Below are positions 63,910 to 64,000 of a stretch of 64,000 nucleotides of DNA, in pieces (the first letter of the stretch is position 1; each line of letters starts with the position of its first letter). Under the pieces are notes generated by a model. The model was not told the DNA's origin. It made no database searches and was given only the letters and a program-made list of their open reading frames with translations. The stretch is taken from assembly GCF_004337445.1 (NCBI RefSeq), contig NZ_SJZB01000051.1:23516-87515 (forward strand), given 5' to 3'. Both the position numbers and the translations under genes were made by a program. Source of the stretch: Parasulfuritortus cantonensis. Lineage in GTDB: Bacteria; Pseudomonadota; Gammaproteobacteria; Burkholderiales; Thiobacillaceae.

Positions 63910-64000
63910 ATGTCCGTACCGGCCGCCTACCTCACCGTCATCCTCATCTGGTCGACCACGCCCCTGGCCATCAAGTGGAGCGCCCAGGCGCGGGCTTCGC
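63910..64000 (+). CDS. EamA/DMT-family transporter, N-terminal fragment
   Basis: Only the first 30 residues are in the window, starting MSVPAAYLTVILIWSTTPLAIKW in two parts. The first helix with IWSTTPLAIKW is typical of the EamA drug/metabolite exporters. The rest lies beyond the edge. The upstream hairpin suggests regulated expression. Confidence 0.7.
   Translation, partial: MSVPAAYLTVILIWSTTPLAIKWSAQARAS

Overview
The window is about 64 kb of very GC-rich, densely packed proteobacterial DNA. The nif genes (nifE, N, X, U, S, V, W, Z, M, nif-type ferredoxins and flavodoxin), the RseC, RbbA and PEP-CTERM families and the NifA/sigma54 promoters suggest a diazotrophic betaproteobacterium (Rhodocyclales/Thiobacillaceae-like). 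That lineage is inferred from gene content, not proven. nifH, nifD, nifK, nifA and nifB are not in the window, so this is the cofactor-assembly and accessory part of a nif regulon.

Layout. 1-3.7 kb: end of a TonB receptor, a solute-binding protein and a dihaem c-type oxidoreductase. 3.8-6.1 kb: two glycosyltransferases and a GNAT acetyltransferase. 6.1-8.2 kb (minus): an unknown protein and a 5'-nucleotidase. 8.2-11.6 kb: NifA site plus sigma54 promoter, Fe-S LRV protein and an unknown partner, then nifE with its own promoter. 11.6-17.7 kb: a PAS/GGDEF/EAL protein behind a sigma28-like promoter, a lipoprotein, a 42-residue protein behind a c-di-GMP-I riboswitch (minus), and an FAD oxidoreductase. 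17.6-28.4 kb (minus): a TetR-controlled operon with outer-membrane channel, HlyD subunit, RbbA-type ABC protein, ABC-2 permease, patatin lipoprotein, LpxR-like protein and HD-GYP protein. 28.5-33.1 kb: nifN-nifX-small ORF-rseC-like-NifX-associated-CCE_0567-fdxB-2Fe2S ferredoxin and two unknown genes. 33.2-36.1 kb: GGDEF/EAL protein with a zinc-binding tail. 36.1-39.8 kb: sigma54 promoter, short NifZ-like protein, SagB-type oxidoreductase, repeat protein, flavin reductase and a membrane protein. 39.8-44.5 kb: flavodoxin (minus), an asparagine-synthetase-type amidotransferase and a PhnD-like sensor diguanylate cyclase (minus). 44.6-47.2 kb: iscA-nif, nifU, nifS. 47.2-54.5 kb: an SCPU chaperone-usher pilus cluster, a Tat phosphoesterase, a PEP-CTERM protein and a small kinase, lying between nifS and nifV. 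54.5-58.9 kb: nifV, a 53-residue ORF, cysE, a repeat protein, nifW, nifZ, nifM. 59-62.4 kb: rfbC-D-B-A for dTDP-rhamnose. 62.4-64 kb: a frameshifted tetR with palindromic operators, an AhpD-like gene, and the start of an EamA transporter behind a leader ORF and hairpin.

How it works together. Six sigma54 promoters of the form TGGCAYG-N4-TTGC and a weaker seventh drive the nif transcription units; four have perfect TGT-N10-ACA NifA sites and a fifth has a one-base variant; two have perfect IHF sites. The products assemble Fe-S clusters (IscA, NifU, NifS), homocitrate (NifV), cysteine (CysE), the FeMo-cofactor (NifEN, NifX) and mature nitrogenase (NifW, NifZ, NifM), and carry electrons (ferredoxins, flavodoxin). 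A second theme is cyclic di-GMP: three GGDEF proteins (two with EAL), one HD-GYP protein and a riboswitch, with sigma28-like promoters on one GGDEF/EAL gene and on the pilus cluster.
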